A stretch of DNA of 64,000 nt from Verticillium longisporum. Lineage: Eukaryota > Ascomycota > Sordariomycetes > Glomerellales > Plectosphaerellaceae. Below are positions 21,924 to 34,365 of the stretch, in pieces (positions within the stretch are counted from its first letter, which is position 1; the number at the start of each line of letters is the position of its first letter). The DNA is taken from assembly GCA_019188255.1 (NCBI GenBank), contig JAETXT010000005.1:5084001-5148000 (forward strand). Reading direction: 5' to 3'. The position numbers and the translations under genes are program-made. A model generated the notes under the pieces. The model saw only the letters and a program-made list of their open reading frames with translations, ran no database searches and was not told the origin of the DNA.

Positions 21924-23402
21924 TCAAGCTGGACTCCTGTCGTGCACCAGCCGCCCCCGTACCCAGACCTTTTTCGTGTTCCGGTCATCGCCGTTGAAAA
22001 GCCACTTGGCCATCTTCTCCTCCCACGTCTCCCAGCCGAAAATGTCTACATTGCCCTCATCGCCACGCACGAGGCTCGCAACGGCGACCTCTCCCTCGCG
22101 TCCACCAACATCGTCCACGGCGCCCAGCCCGACGAGCTGCGCATCGTATTGCTTACCAACCTCAAAGCCGCCGACCGCGCTCTCGAGCCCGAGGATCTTG
22201 GCGCCGCCACGCGTGCCCAGGAACAGGGCCTCCTCAGCCGTGAGCTTGGCCCTCTCCTTCTCCGCGCCGTCCGGTAGGCCCATAGCGACGTGCCTTGAGA
22301 CGAGACTCGACTGCCTCGCGGCCTCGAGGATAGACGGGCTGTAGCCGCCGCTCATGTCGGTGCCGAGTCCCACTTCGACGCCCTTCTCCCAGAGCCAGCG
22401 CACGCGCGCGGCGCCCGACGTGAGGGCCGAGTTGCTCGCCGGGCAGTGCGACACGCCGGAGCCCCTGGCGGCAACGAGATCAGCCTCCTCCTCGGTAAGG
22501 TGCACGGCGTGCGCGAGGATGGTGCGCTTCGTCAGGAGGCCGTGGTCGTCGTAGACGGCAGCGTAACTGGCCGAGTCGGGGAACATGCTCTTGACGAGGG
22601 CGATTTCGCCTTCGTTCTCAGAAATGTGCGTCTGGATCGGCAGACCCGTGTCGCGGTGCAGGGCGGCGAGGCCGTGCATGGCGTCGCTTGTGCAGGAGGG
22701 CGCGAAACGTGGGGTCAGGACCGGGGTGACGAGGTCGTAGGACGGGTCAATGGCACGGATGTGTGCTATGGATGCTTCGGTGGCCTGCAGAGAGGCCTCG
22801 GCGGACTCATCGCGATAGTACGAGGGGCACATGTCCTTGTGGTCCATACAGACGCGGCCAATGAAGGCGCGCTGGCCAATGTCGAGGCAAATGTCGGCAA
22901 GCAGGTTGGTGGCGGCAACGTCGACGGTGGCATAGTAGGCCGAGGTGGTGGTGCCGTGGGCGAGGGTGCGGCGGACGCAGGCCGTGTAGACGCGGCGGGC
23001 CTTGCTGAGGTCCTTGAGAGACGACTCGAGCGGGAAGGTGTATGTGTTGAGCCAGTCGAGGAGCGTAGACTTGCCAAAGATGCCAACATTGGGGTACTGG
23101 GACGCGTGGACGTGCGTGTCAATGAAGCCGGGGAAGAAGAACTGGCCAGGTGAGGCCGTGGTCACGGTGACCAAGGATTCATCCCATTCTAGACGGGGGA
23201 ACAGCTCGGTCCTGGCGCGGTCGAGGTTGCAGTACGGCTCGACGGCGACAATGGTACCAAAGCGGTCGACGCAGACAGCTGTGTTGTGAAGATACTCAAG
23301 AGATTCGCGTGACCGAGAGTGGATAAAGGTGCCAAGGAAGAGCTTGTTGCTGGCGAGGTAGGCCTCGGCCTTGACGTGCGCATCATTAATAGCTTCACCC
23401 AT
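21924..23402 (-). CDS. Guanine deaminase (amidohydrolase superfamily)
   Basis: Guanine deaminase hydrolyses guanine to xanthine and ammonia in purine salvage and catabolism, in the cytosol. One intronless frame of 492 residues starts at an ATG followed by GEAINDAHVKAE, with no signal peptide. Visible catalytic parts are the metal-binding HxH in PGFIDTHVHASQYPN (near residue 97), the later His and Glu in PIQTHISENEGEI, a His in RTILAHAVHLTEEE, SHCPASNSAL, and the Asp in VGLGTDMSGGYSPSILEAAR. These form the zinc site of the family. The SHCPxSN and GTDxSGG motifs are characteristic of guanine deaminases rather than other TIM-barrel deaminases. Length matches fungal homologues (about 450-500). 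There is nothing abnormal in the frame. Confidence 0.93.
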   Translation of the reverse strand: MGEAINDAHVKAEAYLASNKLFLGTFIHSRSRESLEYLHNTAVCVDRFGTIVAVEPYCNLDRARTELFPRLEWDESLVTVTTASPGQFFFPGFIDTHVHASQYPNVGIFGKSTLLDWLNTYTFPLESSLKDLSKARRVYTACVRRTLAHGTTTSAYYATVDVAATNLLADICLDIGQRAFIGRVCMDHKDMCPSYYRDESAEASLQATEASIAHIRAIDPSYDLVTPVLTPRFAPSCTSDAMHGLAALHRDTGLPIQTHISENEGEIALVKSMFPDSASYAAVYDDHGLLTKRTILAHAVHLTEEEADLVAARGSGVSHCPASNSALTSGAARVRWLWEKGVEVGLGTDMSGGYSPSILEAARQSSLVSRHVAMGLPDGAEKERAKLTAEEALFLGTRGGAKILGLESAVGGFEVGKQYDAQLVGLGAVDDVGGREGEVAVASLVRGDEGNVDIFGWETWEEKMAKWLFNGDDRNTKKVWVRGRLVHDRSPA

Positions 23403-24855
23403 GGTGACGGTTGGGGCTGGTCAGCAGGAATTCGGGAGGTGTTGGCTTTCTCGAGTTGGCTGGGATTGAATATGGATATCAATAACCAAAACAAAAATAG
23501 CAAGCCAGCAGCAGGAGCACCAATTCAGGTCCAATTTCGAGAGATATTACCCAAAGAAAGAGAAACGACAAAAGCACTCAAATACTGGTCCGCACAAGTT
23601 GGGATTTATCGATGGAGATGAGCGAGGGCAGAGGGAAACCGCACTAGCAGGACATCTCCGTTGTCCGTCCTAGTCTCTTGGGTTCTGCTCGGTCTTGGCC
23701 TCGATCTAGGTATGGTGATGATAAGTACAGCCCGAGTGGGTTGTGTCGTCGAGATAAGGACAGGACGATAACGAATGGGCGTCTGGTTCTATTGCTGATG
23801 GATGCAAACCACGGCTGAACAGGCAATGTGCCGTAGAGTGCCCGAGTTGGGATGTATGTCGAACGAACGAATGAGTGTCAACGAGTCTGGCAGAATGCAG
23901 ACTGGCAAGAATTGACGTCTTTTCACCAGCATCAACGGCAGCAGGTCCGTCCCCCTCCAGCGCGCCTGCCACCCCCACCATGTGAACGCGGACCCCTCAC
24001 CGTCACACGGCGCTCGCCGGGGGCCGACGCTCATGCCTCCCCACCTTCTTCTCCTCACCCGCGATGGATGTTGCCTCTTCTTGCCCCTCACTTTCCCCCA
24101 AAAATCTGCCCCCCAGTCCCCCTCTGTGCCCCTCACCACCTCCCGTGCCGACTCACCTGATGACTTTGGCCTCCACCCCTAAGAGAATGAGACTGTACAA
24201 TAAGGTAGGTAGGTAAATAAGGCGGAAGACCTCATCGTCATGGCCTTTCCCCGGCTCGGGTCCCTGCAGGACACCCCTCGCCGATCGGGACTGTCAAACG
24301 CCCTCCCGTCCTGCCGTACCTGCTTGCCCTCCCTGGAACCGCCTTAGCCCCGTCCCACTTCTGTGTGACGACTCCAGGGCCCCTCGGGCATTTCTCCAAG
24401 CCAAAGTGTCTCGTCACTTTGAGTCAGGCCATCACACGTCGACCACGTCAGTGGGAGAATCAAATTATAGGGTTTTTTTCCTTTTGTCAAACGAAGTGGC
24501 ATACTGCCTTCTAATTCCATCTTGTGCGACCACGCCGATCTGACTAGACCCAACGAGAACCAAAACATATGATGCGGAGGGAGGACAAGACATAACTTTA
24601 AATTCAGGCGCAAAACAGTCGCAGAAAAAAGACACATGTCATGCAGAAAACAAAACGGCTCCTCTAAAAACATGGCGCAATGTGCAGAAAAGACAAGACG
24701 AAGCTGAAAACAAAACATAGCCCCCCCCCCGCCGTTTCCCTCTTGGTACAAACAACCATGGCGCCATTCTCATCACCTGTCTATCAATATCTTGTTAATT
24801 GTTCTTGCTCATCATCTCTCATCACCACTCTTCTCCAGCAGATATCTTGAGCAGC
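23403..24855. other. Intergenic region between guanine deaminase and FAS beta
   Basis: These 1.45 kb are upstream of guanine deaminase and downstream of the FAS beta stop. They hold a GGTAGGTAGGTA copy (about 24203-24215) and a C10 homopolymer at 24721-24730. No gene is recognised. Confidence 0.5.
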
Positions 24856-27800
24856 CTACGCGGCAGAGCCAAAGTCGCCCTCCACACCGTTGATGCTGCT
24901 GCCCTGACTGGACGGCGCATCCTGGTTGTAGCTGTCCCAGTTGGCCAGCACCGACGCAATCTTGGGCGAGTTGGTGAGCTTGTACACCTCCTCAAAGTAT
25001 TCCTTAGTGATCGCAAACGGCTTGGCCGTCACGTTGGGAATATATTTGCCAATGAGCTTCGAGGGGTCGATCGTCGTCCTGTTGATCTTCTTGAGCAAGA
25101 ACGAACGGAAGGGCTTGACACCCGACCGCAGGAAGGTCGAGTGGAAAGGCACGTCGATGCCCTTGAGAGGGATCGTCGCGAAACCCCTCTGGAGGTCGAG
25201 CGGCGTCGACTTCTTGAGCGTCTCCTCGGCAGAGCCCTTGACAATCTCTCGCAGCGCATCCTTGGCCTCTGCGAGGTTGTTGCGCATCTCGTCAACGTCA
25301 ATCTTCTGCACCTTGAGGAAGTTCATCACGCCAGTCAACGTGTCGAGCGCCCGTAGGTCACCTGCCGCGACGTACTGCATGTTGGCGATGTTGTAGTTGA
25401 CAATCTCCAGCAGCCAACCCGTCTCCTCAGCGATCATGTTGACCACGAACTCAAGTGCCTCCTCGTTGAAAGTCTTGGAGATGCGGCTGGGGTTGATGGC
25501 GCACATGGAGTAGTTGGAGCGACCTGCGGCGTCACGCTCGACAGCAACCTGCATCGTCAGGCCGCGATAGAACACGACGGACACCAAGCTCTCAATGGGC
25601 ATGACCTCGGCCAGGGCCGCAAGTGCCGAGTACTCGCCGAGGGAGTGGCCGGCGAAAGTGCAGTCGCGAGGCACAAGACCCTTGGACTTCATGTCCTCAA
25701 AACTGGCCTTCTCCATAAGCGTTAGGGCAGGCTGTGTAAACTGCGTCGCCGACAGAAGGCCAGTAGGAGACCTGTATGTGTACGAAGTGGTCTTCTCGTC
25801 AACCTCCTTGAAGATCTTCTCCGACTTGATGGAGCCATCAGCTGCAACTGTCTCGAAGGTCATGGCCATGTAGTTGGCACGGATGGCTTTGCCACGAGGG
25901 CCACCAAAGTGGATGGTCAGCTCCTTGGGGTTATTCTTGACGATGTTCGTGATTGAGAAGCCTGCATTCATCAGCACAATCACTTGAAACACGAGAGTAA
26001 GATTGCTTACCGTAGTTGTCCATCAGGTAGGTATCGGCGCGGTCCCACACATCCTTGGCGACAGGACTGCTGGCATAGAGCTCCATGCCCATGCCCTGCT
26101 CCTGAGAACCCTGACCAGTGAAGACGTAGGCAGTCACGGGCTGCTCAATCTCGGCCTCACCGAGGAGAACCTTCTCCTCGTTCTCCTTCTTGATGGCCTC
26201 GACCTTGATGATCTTGCGACCAGCCACCATGCCGACGTGCTGCAACTTGACCTCGAGATCGTCGTTGGGCAGGACCATACCAACGAGAGAGGCGTGGAAG
26301 CTGCGAACGCGGCCAATGTTGTTCTCGGCGGCCCATGTCTCGACGAGACTACGCACCGAGGCGCTGGAGTACATGCCGTGCGTGATGGTACCAGGCAAGT
26401 TGGCGTATCCGGCAAACACACGCGAAACGTGAATGGGGTTGTAGTCGCCAGAAACACGAGCGTACGTCTCGTTTGAAGAGGGCGCACGAAGCTGCAGAGG
26501 AGTCTTTCCACTCAGAGGAATGGGGTTCTCAAAGTTGAGGGGCTGATCGAGGGGCGAGCCGTGGCGCTCGAGGTAGTCAACGACAGGGTTACCATGCGAG
26601 GCACCAGCCTCATAATCAACGCTAGCCACCTGGATGACCTCCTTGCTGGGAAGCTCGAGTAGCACCTGGCCGTAAGTCTGGATGCTGCTGAAGACAGTCT
26701 TGTTCTGGAACTTGAGGAAGCTCTGCAGACGGAACTCAAGAGTCTGTCCGAGAAGCTGGATGTCCTGAGGGAGGTCGTCGAGGTTGAACCACTCCTTGGC
26801 CTTGAGGACAGCGACATCCTGAGTGGTGGCGAGGTGAAGCTGCACAGGAGTCTCGGTCTTGCGCTGGAAGGTGTTCTCAAAGTCCGAGTACACACTGCGG
26901 TACAGGAACTGGGACGTCACTTCCATGACGGCTTCGCCATCACGGCTAATTGTGCCGCAAACCTCAACCATCTTACCAGACTCCTGGTTGATGACAGCGT
27001 TGATTTGAGCAGTGGTACTGACCTCGTCACCCTTCTTCAAAGGCTCAGCGCCTGGCAGCATGCGGAACTGGTTCGACAGGTGGACGAGCTTGAGGAGATC
27101 GCCGTCAATGGTGCGGGGGAAGATGGGCTTGGTGATAGCCTTCCAGCCGACAACAATAGCAAAGTCCATCGGCGCAAATACTGTCTTTCCGGGACGCTCG
27201 ACAAAGGCCTCGCCAGTGTTGCCAACAGCATGGACAAAGTCGTTGATGTCCTCTCCAGTGATCGTAGCCTTGCCACCATCGAACTGCTTGGAGACGTCAG
27301 CATCGAGGTCGAGAGTCTCGTTGCCGAACCAAGCACGCCAGTAGAACTCCTTGATGCGGTCATTGCGGCCCTCCATGACCTCGTGAATCGGAGCGTAACC
27401 AGCCTCGGGGCGGTACACGAATTTCAGGGGCAGGGACACCGGCTCGCCGAGGGCAGTGGTGTCCTTGATCATGTTGACCAGGATCTCATTGTTACCAACA
27501 AGCTTGACCTCGAGAACGTCGACGTACTGGTTGTGGCGCGGCTGCTCCTTGACGATGATCCGGGTCCTGGCAGGGTCGTTGGGGTAGTGGATCTCCACGA
27601 ACAGGCCACGGACGGGGGCGAAGATACGCTTCATAGGGTTGGTCTGGAACTTCTGGCCTTGAACAAGAACCTCAGAAGTCAGGAGTGCGTGACGCCAGCT
27701 GCGACGGGGTCCGGCAAGAAGAGCCAGCCAGGCATCCTCAGTGGGCATGGTGGCAGACGGCGAAAGGTGCAGGCGGTAGGTGTTCTTCGTCTCATCATAC

Positions 27801-30800
27801 GAGGTAAGAATACCATCGACATCCTCGACCGGGATCTCGGTATCGTTCAGTTTACCACTGAAGTACTCGATGGTGGGAATCGACTTCTTGTCGCCGCTGT
27901 AGAAGTCCTGGGTGAGACGCTCGACGTGGGCGTCGTGAACACCATCAAGGATATCCTTGATAGGTTCATCCAGAATGGTGGAGAACTTGGCGGCTGTAGG
28001 GCCCTGCAGAATGCAGGTCCTGCCGACGTCCTGGCCAATGACGGCGCCGAGGTCCTCGGACTGCCACAGCGAGTCCTTCTTGAAGAAGAACTCGAAGTTC
28101 TCATCAAGGGCGGGGACGAAGGTGGGGGCTTCTGGCCGCGACGCTGGCAGAGCATGAGGAAGTGCTGAACATCCTGTGCGTTGATAATCTGGGTGTCAGC
28201 CTCGGGGTAGCCGGCAAGAATCCTCTTGACGGTCTCGTAAGGGCTTTCGAGTTCGCCAAAGTCCTGGAGCAGGGAAGCCTGGCCAGGCTTGGAGGTGAAA
28301 CGCTCCTCAACACGATGGATGAAATCACCAGTGAATTTCTTGTAGGAAGCATCGATCCAGCGAGACTCGTGCCTGACGTAAAGCAAGTCGACCATGCGAC
28401 GGACAACCTCGCCGTAAGTCATATCCTCGAGGTCGACAGTCTCACCGAAACGGTTGCGGCCAAACCAGACCTTCTGGAAGTCGTCGTTGAGCTTCTTGAT
28501 AATGTAGTCGCGGTTCTTCTTCAGTTCGGGAACGCGCTTCTCCTTGGGAAGACTGAAGATCTTCTTATCCATCTCCGCCCACAGGACCACACCTCGAGTA
28601 GCCAGCTTATGAATGGGCTCACCCATCTCAGAGCGAACCGTAATGACACCACCAGCAGGTCCCTTGTAAGTCTTCTCCCAGGACTCGTCACCGATACCAG
28701 GAGCATCAACGATGGCTTGCTTCGCGCTCTTGCTCGTATGGGCCTCCTTGGCAACCATCATGCGGCTGCCAAAGAGTGTACCGTCAAAGGGCATGGGAGG
28801 GTAGCCGTAGCCCTTGGCCCACTCACCGGTGAGGTAAGGGTACGTGTCATCAGCGCCACCGAAACCACTGCCAGCAACAAGAATAATGTTGGGAGTGCGA
28901 CGGATACGTCCGTACATGCTCAGGATGGGCTGGTGGAAATCCTCGAAGGAGTGGTGGCCACCACCGCGACCGCCGGTCCACTGGAGAATTACGGGGAAGT
29001 CGGGGTTGGCCTTGGCGATGTTGATGACGGCCTGGATGGCATCAGACGAACCAGGCTTGAAGGCGATGTGCTTGAGGCCGAGAGTCTCAATGTACTCCTG
29101 GGCAACCTCGATGGAAGGGACACCGGCGCCAATGGTCAGACCTTCAATGGGGACTCCCTCAGCCCTAAGGCGGCCGAGGAGGGGAATCTGCCAAGCCATG
29201 GCGCGGGGGTTGACGTAGATGAGGTTTACGCTGATACCACGGCCGGCGGTAATGGCTCCTTCAATCTTGGACAGGGCCTCCGTCATGGTCTTGGCGTTGT
29301 AGTAACCACCGCCAGCAAGCTCAATGTGGTAGCCAGCGTTCATGGTGGCGGAGACGAAGTCCCAGGGCACCGTGCAGGGCGTCATACCGGCAACCATGAC
29401 GGGAGGAAGACCGAGCACCCTGCTCATCTTGGGGTCGACGAAGGGGCGGCCCTGCGAGGTGGCCACCAGACGGGGTCCATACTCCTTGACCCAGTCCCCA
29501 TCATATCGGATACGGTGCACTTCGTCCCTCCCGAATAGCTCAGACTTGTAGCCGATCTCTGTGACGGTGCCGTTGACGGATCCAGCCAGGATAACGTGGA
29601 CGCCGGTTCCCTCCTTGTTGCGGCTGGTGAGTATTCCGAGGCCGGAGATGCCGCCAGGGCCAAAGTCGAGCACGTGGGTGGCATCGGGGAAGACGGTGGC
29701 CTTCTCCCAGTTGACGGGGTCTCTGGTGATGAGACGAACTAGGGCCGGAACAATGTTACCTTCGACCTCCTCCCTGATATCCTTGCCAGTGTTTGTGTCA
29801 AAGACGGGAATGCCAAGATCCTCGGACAGGATCTCGATACCCTTGAGGTCGCCATCGATCAGCTCAGTAGCCTCGGCGAGGTACTTGCTGTGAAAGGGGG
29901 CCGTAATGGGGAGGAAGCGGTTCACGAACCGGCTCTTGCGCTCGGTGTAAGGGATTCGGGTCTGGTCAAGGCCAGTGGGGGCCTTGACCTTGCGGAGCTG
30001 TGCGTTGAGACCGTACAGGGAGATCGGAGGACCGGTGACGACCAGGTTTCGCGGGCTGTTGATGAGAGAAATGGAGATGTGGCGGTCGGCGGGGAGGTAC
30101 TGGTTGGTGGCATCGATGTGCTTCTGGACCTCTGCCTGAGACAGGTCGCGGATGCTCAACATGGGAGTGGGAGTGCCCTCGCCATTGTCGATGGACTCGC
30201 GCAGCATGTTGGGTGTGAGAGACGTGCGGGGAAGACCTGCTGACTACGGGCACCGATCCAGAAGAGGATGGTGAGCGCCGTGGGCGCGATCTCCTTCCAC
30301 GACTCCCAAGAGCTAGCAGCAGCAGTGGCCGCAGCCAGAACGACACCTTGCGAGTGACCGGTGGAGCCGCTCAGCCTCTCCCGCAGCTTGCCGGGGGTGA
30401 CGCCCAGGGCCTTGCACATCACCTCGAAGCGGGCGAGCTGCACAAGACTGATCAGAGAGAAGCTGTCGTGGGCGGCGACGAGGTAGTCGAGATCAGGTGT
30501 CGCGTCCTCGTCCTCAAGCCACCTCATGACGTCGAGGCCCTTGGGGTAGAGCTTCTCGGCGCTGGGGTGTTTGGACAGGTTCTGAAGGAGCTCGGCGGCG
30601 TGCAGAATGAGCTCGCCCACGAAAGGCTGATAGGTCTTGTAGATCTCACGGAGCTCGTCAAAGTACTCTTCAATGTTACCCTGGCCGCCAAAGATGGTGT
30701 AGATGCCAGCAGCGCCATCCTCGGCGGCGCGGAACAGAGCCGACTCGTGCTCCTTGATGGGACGTCCCGCTGTTTGGCGGGCCTGGTAGTAGCTCTTGAT

Positions 30801-31208
30801 GACAATAAGCTTCTTCTCGTCAATGCCGGGGAGAGATGCCACGAGGGCGTGGACTTCGTTGCCCTGCAGGTAGCCGCGCTCAAACTCGACGAGAATGAGC
30901 TTGAGGACCTCCTCGTACGAGCCTTGATCGTCATCCTCGCCCTTCTCAACCTCGCTAGCAATAAAGCCGAGGTATCTGGCGAGGAGTTCAGCCACGGATG
31001 ATGGCTCTTCGTCGAGCGCGAGCTCATCTGTGGCGGTGGGGAGGCTGGCAGAGAAGCGGTCCCTCAGCTGCTGTGCGCGGTAGTGGAGAGCGGTCGGCAC
31101 GAGGAAGGAGGTCTCGAGCGAGCCGTGGGTGAGCGTGAGAGGTCGGAGGGAGGCGTTGGATCGGGGGGTTGAGACACCCGTCTGGGGGCCAGTGCCGGTA
31201 CCGTACAT
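24856..31208 (-). CDS. Fatty acid synthase subunit beta
   Basis: The beta subunit of the cytosolic alpha6beta6 fungal fatty acid synthase. Two exons (31208-26011 and 25961-24856; 49-nt intron 25962-26010 splitting the Gly in DNYG-FSIT) encode about 2101 residues, the family's usual size. Domains in order: acetyltransferase with [14 protein letters not shown] (Ser near residue 284), enoyl reductase with [20 protein letters not shown] and the [12 protein letters not shown] and GGRGGGHHS blocks, dehydratase of hot-dog/MaoC type with [16 protein letters not shown] (near 1590), and malonyl/palmitoyl transferase with [20 protein letters not shown] (near 1840). The frame breaks twice by one missing base, at the G4 run 30228-30231 (coding [12 protein letters not shown]) and the G5 run 28124-28128 (coding [14 protein letters not shown]). 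A broken FAS would be lethal without fatty acids, so these are read as assembly errors. The gene is divergent from FAS alpha at 34366. Confidence 0.97.
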
Positions 31209-34200
31209 GATGGTAGATTATTGGGGGGTATCAAGAAGATATGCGTGGGTGAAGGGGAGCTGTTCTCGTGGTCAGCCTAGCATATTCAAGGCAGCAGCAC
31301 AAGTCAAGGTGCAACAGTCGATGTAGAGCGGAGCGTGGTGTCACCTTTCAAGTCTGACCCCGTGAACTCAGCGAAGAGCAGGAGACAGTGCTGGCGGTTG
31401 CTCCGGTAAGCTGCGATTGCGGCAGCAAGTTTTCTGGAATGGGGACCCTGAGCGCAGCTAGGCACACGTGGATATCGGGTCTTTGATAAATGTAAGGATT
31501 CTTCGGCGGCAGAAAGAGGATGTACGGCGCAAGAGGAATAGAAGTTATCTCGTCAGACCCCAGGAGGCAGCAGCGGTGTCAAGACAGATGCTGTTTCAGG
31601 AGGAAGTTGGGGAGGATTCAATGTCTGGGAGGAAGATGGAGGAGGCAGGCAGAATATGCGCGGCAGATGGGGGAGGGGTAAGGACGTGATGTGTTCAAGA
31701 ATGTGTGTGGCCTGGACTACTAGTTCCTTGAGGGCGGTGGAGGAGGTGCGAGTGTGAAGGTCGGGATTCTGGAGCAATTGACTCTTAGCGAAGAATCCGA
31801 CCAAGCTCCCTTTCCCTTGGGGCTACACGGAATGGGTGGATGGATCGATGGATCGATGCTCTTTGGGCAGTTGTCTCGACAGCCTCTCCACTCATTGCGG
31901 GATTGACCAACCTAACGCAACGACGCAACGCCTCAATGGTCCTCACGGAGCCCTCAACAGCAAAAAAAGTCTGAGCCGGTCGTTCGGAAGGGAAAGAAGT
32001 TGCAGGGGGTGGTCGAGGGGCTGGAGGGGCAAGCAGGGGGTAGCTCTGGATTCCTCTCGCCAAAATTTTAGTTCTGTTGGGGGAGGGCAGCACCAGAAGT
32101 CCCAGAAACCAGCTTCAGACAGGGCATATAGGCACCCGGTAGGCAGCCCCGGCGGTCGACCAGGTACCATGCCATGCTGGGGACGCCCCTCCTGCCCTCT
32201 CCCCCACTACCATGTTCGTTGTGGATGCGCGCCGCGGCTGCAACCCGAGTGATCCAGCAGGGATGGACGGGTGTGGGAGAAGTACCGGTACATTGCATTG
32301 GCACTCATCCTCGCTTGACACAAGAAGTACCCTGCAACCTGTCAAGTGCCAGGCTGTCATAAAGAAAAAGTGCCATCAGCCAAAAACGCGGGAATCTTCG
32401 GGCAAAAAAAAGGCAATGAAGCAAAGAGTTGGCCTCAAGATGTAATCAGCCCCGGATCACTGCCTCTGCAGTGCAATACGACAAAGTGCTCGACGTTTTC
32501 TGGCCACAACCTCATTGGCCTAGCCTGGTTTCGGTACATTTGTCTACCTTACCTTATCTCTCACCCTCTCCCTGCTGTGCCGTTGAAGCTACCCTGGCCC
32601 CGACGACACATTATCCGGTAGGCGGTCAGGCAGCACAGTGGCCACAGGAGGCTGCAACAGGGTTTCTGCCACTCATTTCCCGTGCCCCAAAGATCACCCA
32701 AGCCACCCCACGCTGTAAACTAAAGACCCTGAATTCCCCGTTCCGCGCGCTGCCGACGCAGGCCTCAGTAGTAGGTGCCACCCAGAGTCAAGAGGACAAG
32801 CCACGAGGCACAGCATCAAGAATGGAGCAGTATCGCCATGCGCGGGATACTGGAAACTCTTGACGACGGAAGGGAGGCTGAATCAAGCATGGAGATATGG
32901 AGGGTGTTGAGCGAGGCCTGGGGCTCGAAAGGGTGAGTGAGATGGATGGTGAAGGTGAGAAGGGAGCACTCGTTGCACCTCACAAACGTTCCGAACGTTG
33001 GCCCCAGCGTGCAGGCGAATGTCCCAGCGGAAACGCGCCGGACAGGGTATTGTGGCGACCCTGGTACCGGTACGAGCAGCTAGCCGGCAAAGCAGCGGGA
33101 TGCCAACAGCCAACGCTTGGCGGCGTATTACCACCGTCATCCCCAGTAAATGCCATCATGGCGCCACTTTCCCCTGCACCTCGATATTTCGCGGGCCAGG
33201 CCTCGGGCGGGAGCTCCCTCCTCGGTCGTCGGAGAACTAGTGTCGCGAGCGCAAGGCCGAGACAGAAGGTTCTTTCGGTATGGCGTGAGAGCCAATGATG
33301 TTGCATGGATTAGGAGGGCAGATAACAGGCTACGATGACGAACACCGTGTTATATTGTGGAAGCGTGGCATCGCCGGCCGGTCGAGATCTGATTGTTGAT
33401 GAGGCTCATGTCGATGCATGAGTTGGGACACAGGCTGCAGGGCCGTGACGAAGGGGCTCTCGTCCTCATCCCAATGGAAACTGGTGTGGAATCGCACATG
33501 GTGGGGTCAGTGAGGGGTCAGCTTGCCCCGTTCCCCTGATATACCCTTTCCTCTTTGGGCTTAGCCGTGGCAGATGGTTGAGGAGTCTGCTCCATCTTGC
33601 AGCTTCCCACCAGCATGGACCCAAAGACACATCGGGTCCCGGCCCAATCTTTTTTCTCCTAGGGGAACGCGTGTGGTGGGAAAGTGCTACCAGGGGAAGG
33701 AGGGGGGGGGCCAAGTCTCTTGACCTGTCCAGGTAGGAAGTACCTAGCGGCAGCTAATGGGAAGAAGCCTGGGCCTGTCTCACTGAACTGGCTTGTATTC
33801 TGTGAGGCGTGCCACCACAATCCATCCATCTCGGTTCAACAGTCGCTACTTTTTTTTCTGACTGATCCCTCCGACTGAACCGTTACCCTCCCCTCCTCCG
33901 CCGCCCCAAAGAAAGGAAAGCCAATTGCAGGAGACAATTCCCATCTCGAAGCCCCATCACCACCAACATCTTCTCCCCCCCTCCTAGGCTTTGCTCTCCC
34001 GTGCCGTCTACTTCCCTTTGCCCGTCTCTCCTACGGACTTGACCCTCTCCAACTCCAACAACTCCCACCTCCTAACATTCCACTCACCCCAAGTCCTTGA
34101 CCAGCCTAAACGCATCGACCTGCCACTCCTCCCCTCCCCTCAGGCTCGCTGGTCTCCTACTTTTCTTAATACCCAACTCGACCATCCGGCACTCCAACAA

Positions 34201-34365
34201 CCGGCTCAAACGCACAGAAACCCGACGCAGCTATATTCGGGCAGCTTGATTCTCTGGTTTACTCGCAGAGACTCGCTCCAAAATTGACGACCCCAGATAC
34301 CCTCTCCAACATCGGTCCCCCTCCCAGTTCCGAATAGTTGAGCTCCGAGCTCTCGTCAGCTAAAC
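31209..34365. promoter_or_regulatory. Shared divergent promoter region of the two FAS genes
   Basis: This 3.16 kb separates the start codons of FAS beta (-) and FAS alpha (+). No gene is recognised. Candidate elements are two CCTCGG hexamers at 33201-33206 and 33220-33225, CCAAT pentamers at about 33289, 33644 and 33921, and a long pyrimidine-rich tract (about 33880-34200) just before FAS alpha, typical of fungal promoters and leaders. AGGTAGG/AGTACCTAG copies lie near 33733. Coordinated expression of the two subunits from here is inferred from the arrangement. Confidence 0.55.
33201..33225. promoter_or_regulatory. Pair of CCTCGG hexamers in the FAS divergent promoter
   Basis: CCTCGG occurs twice in the same orientation within 25 bp. 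This hexamer is the core recognised by the FarA/FarB/CTF1 Zn2Cys6 regulators of fatty-acid-responsive genes in Aspergillus and relatives. Use at the FAS genes is inference. Confidence 0.35.

Noticed and set aside
24721..24730. C10 homopolymer as evidence against base under-calling
   Set aside because: A long run in the assembly does not exclude shortened runs elsewhere, since its true length is unknown.
26834..29538. Two long open frames (444 and 458 codons) antisense to FAS beta
   Set aside because: Shadows of the FAS beta coding strand, for the same reason.
32429..32863. 144-codon plus-strand frame in the FAS divergent promoter
   Set aside because: No family features and a mixed low-quality translation; it sits within promoter sequence.
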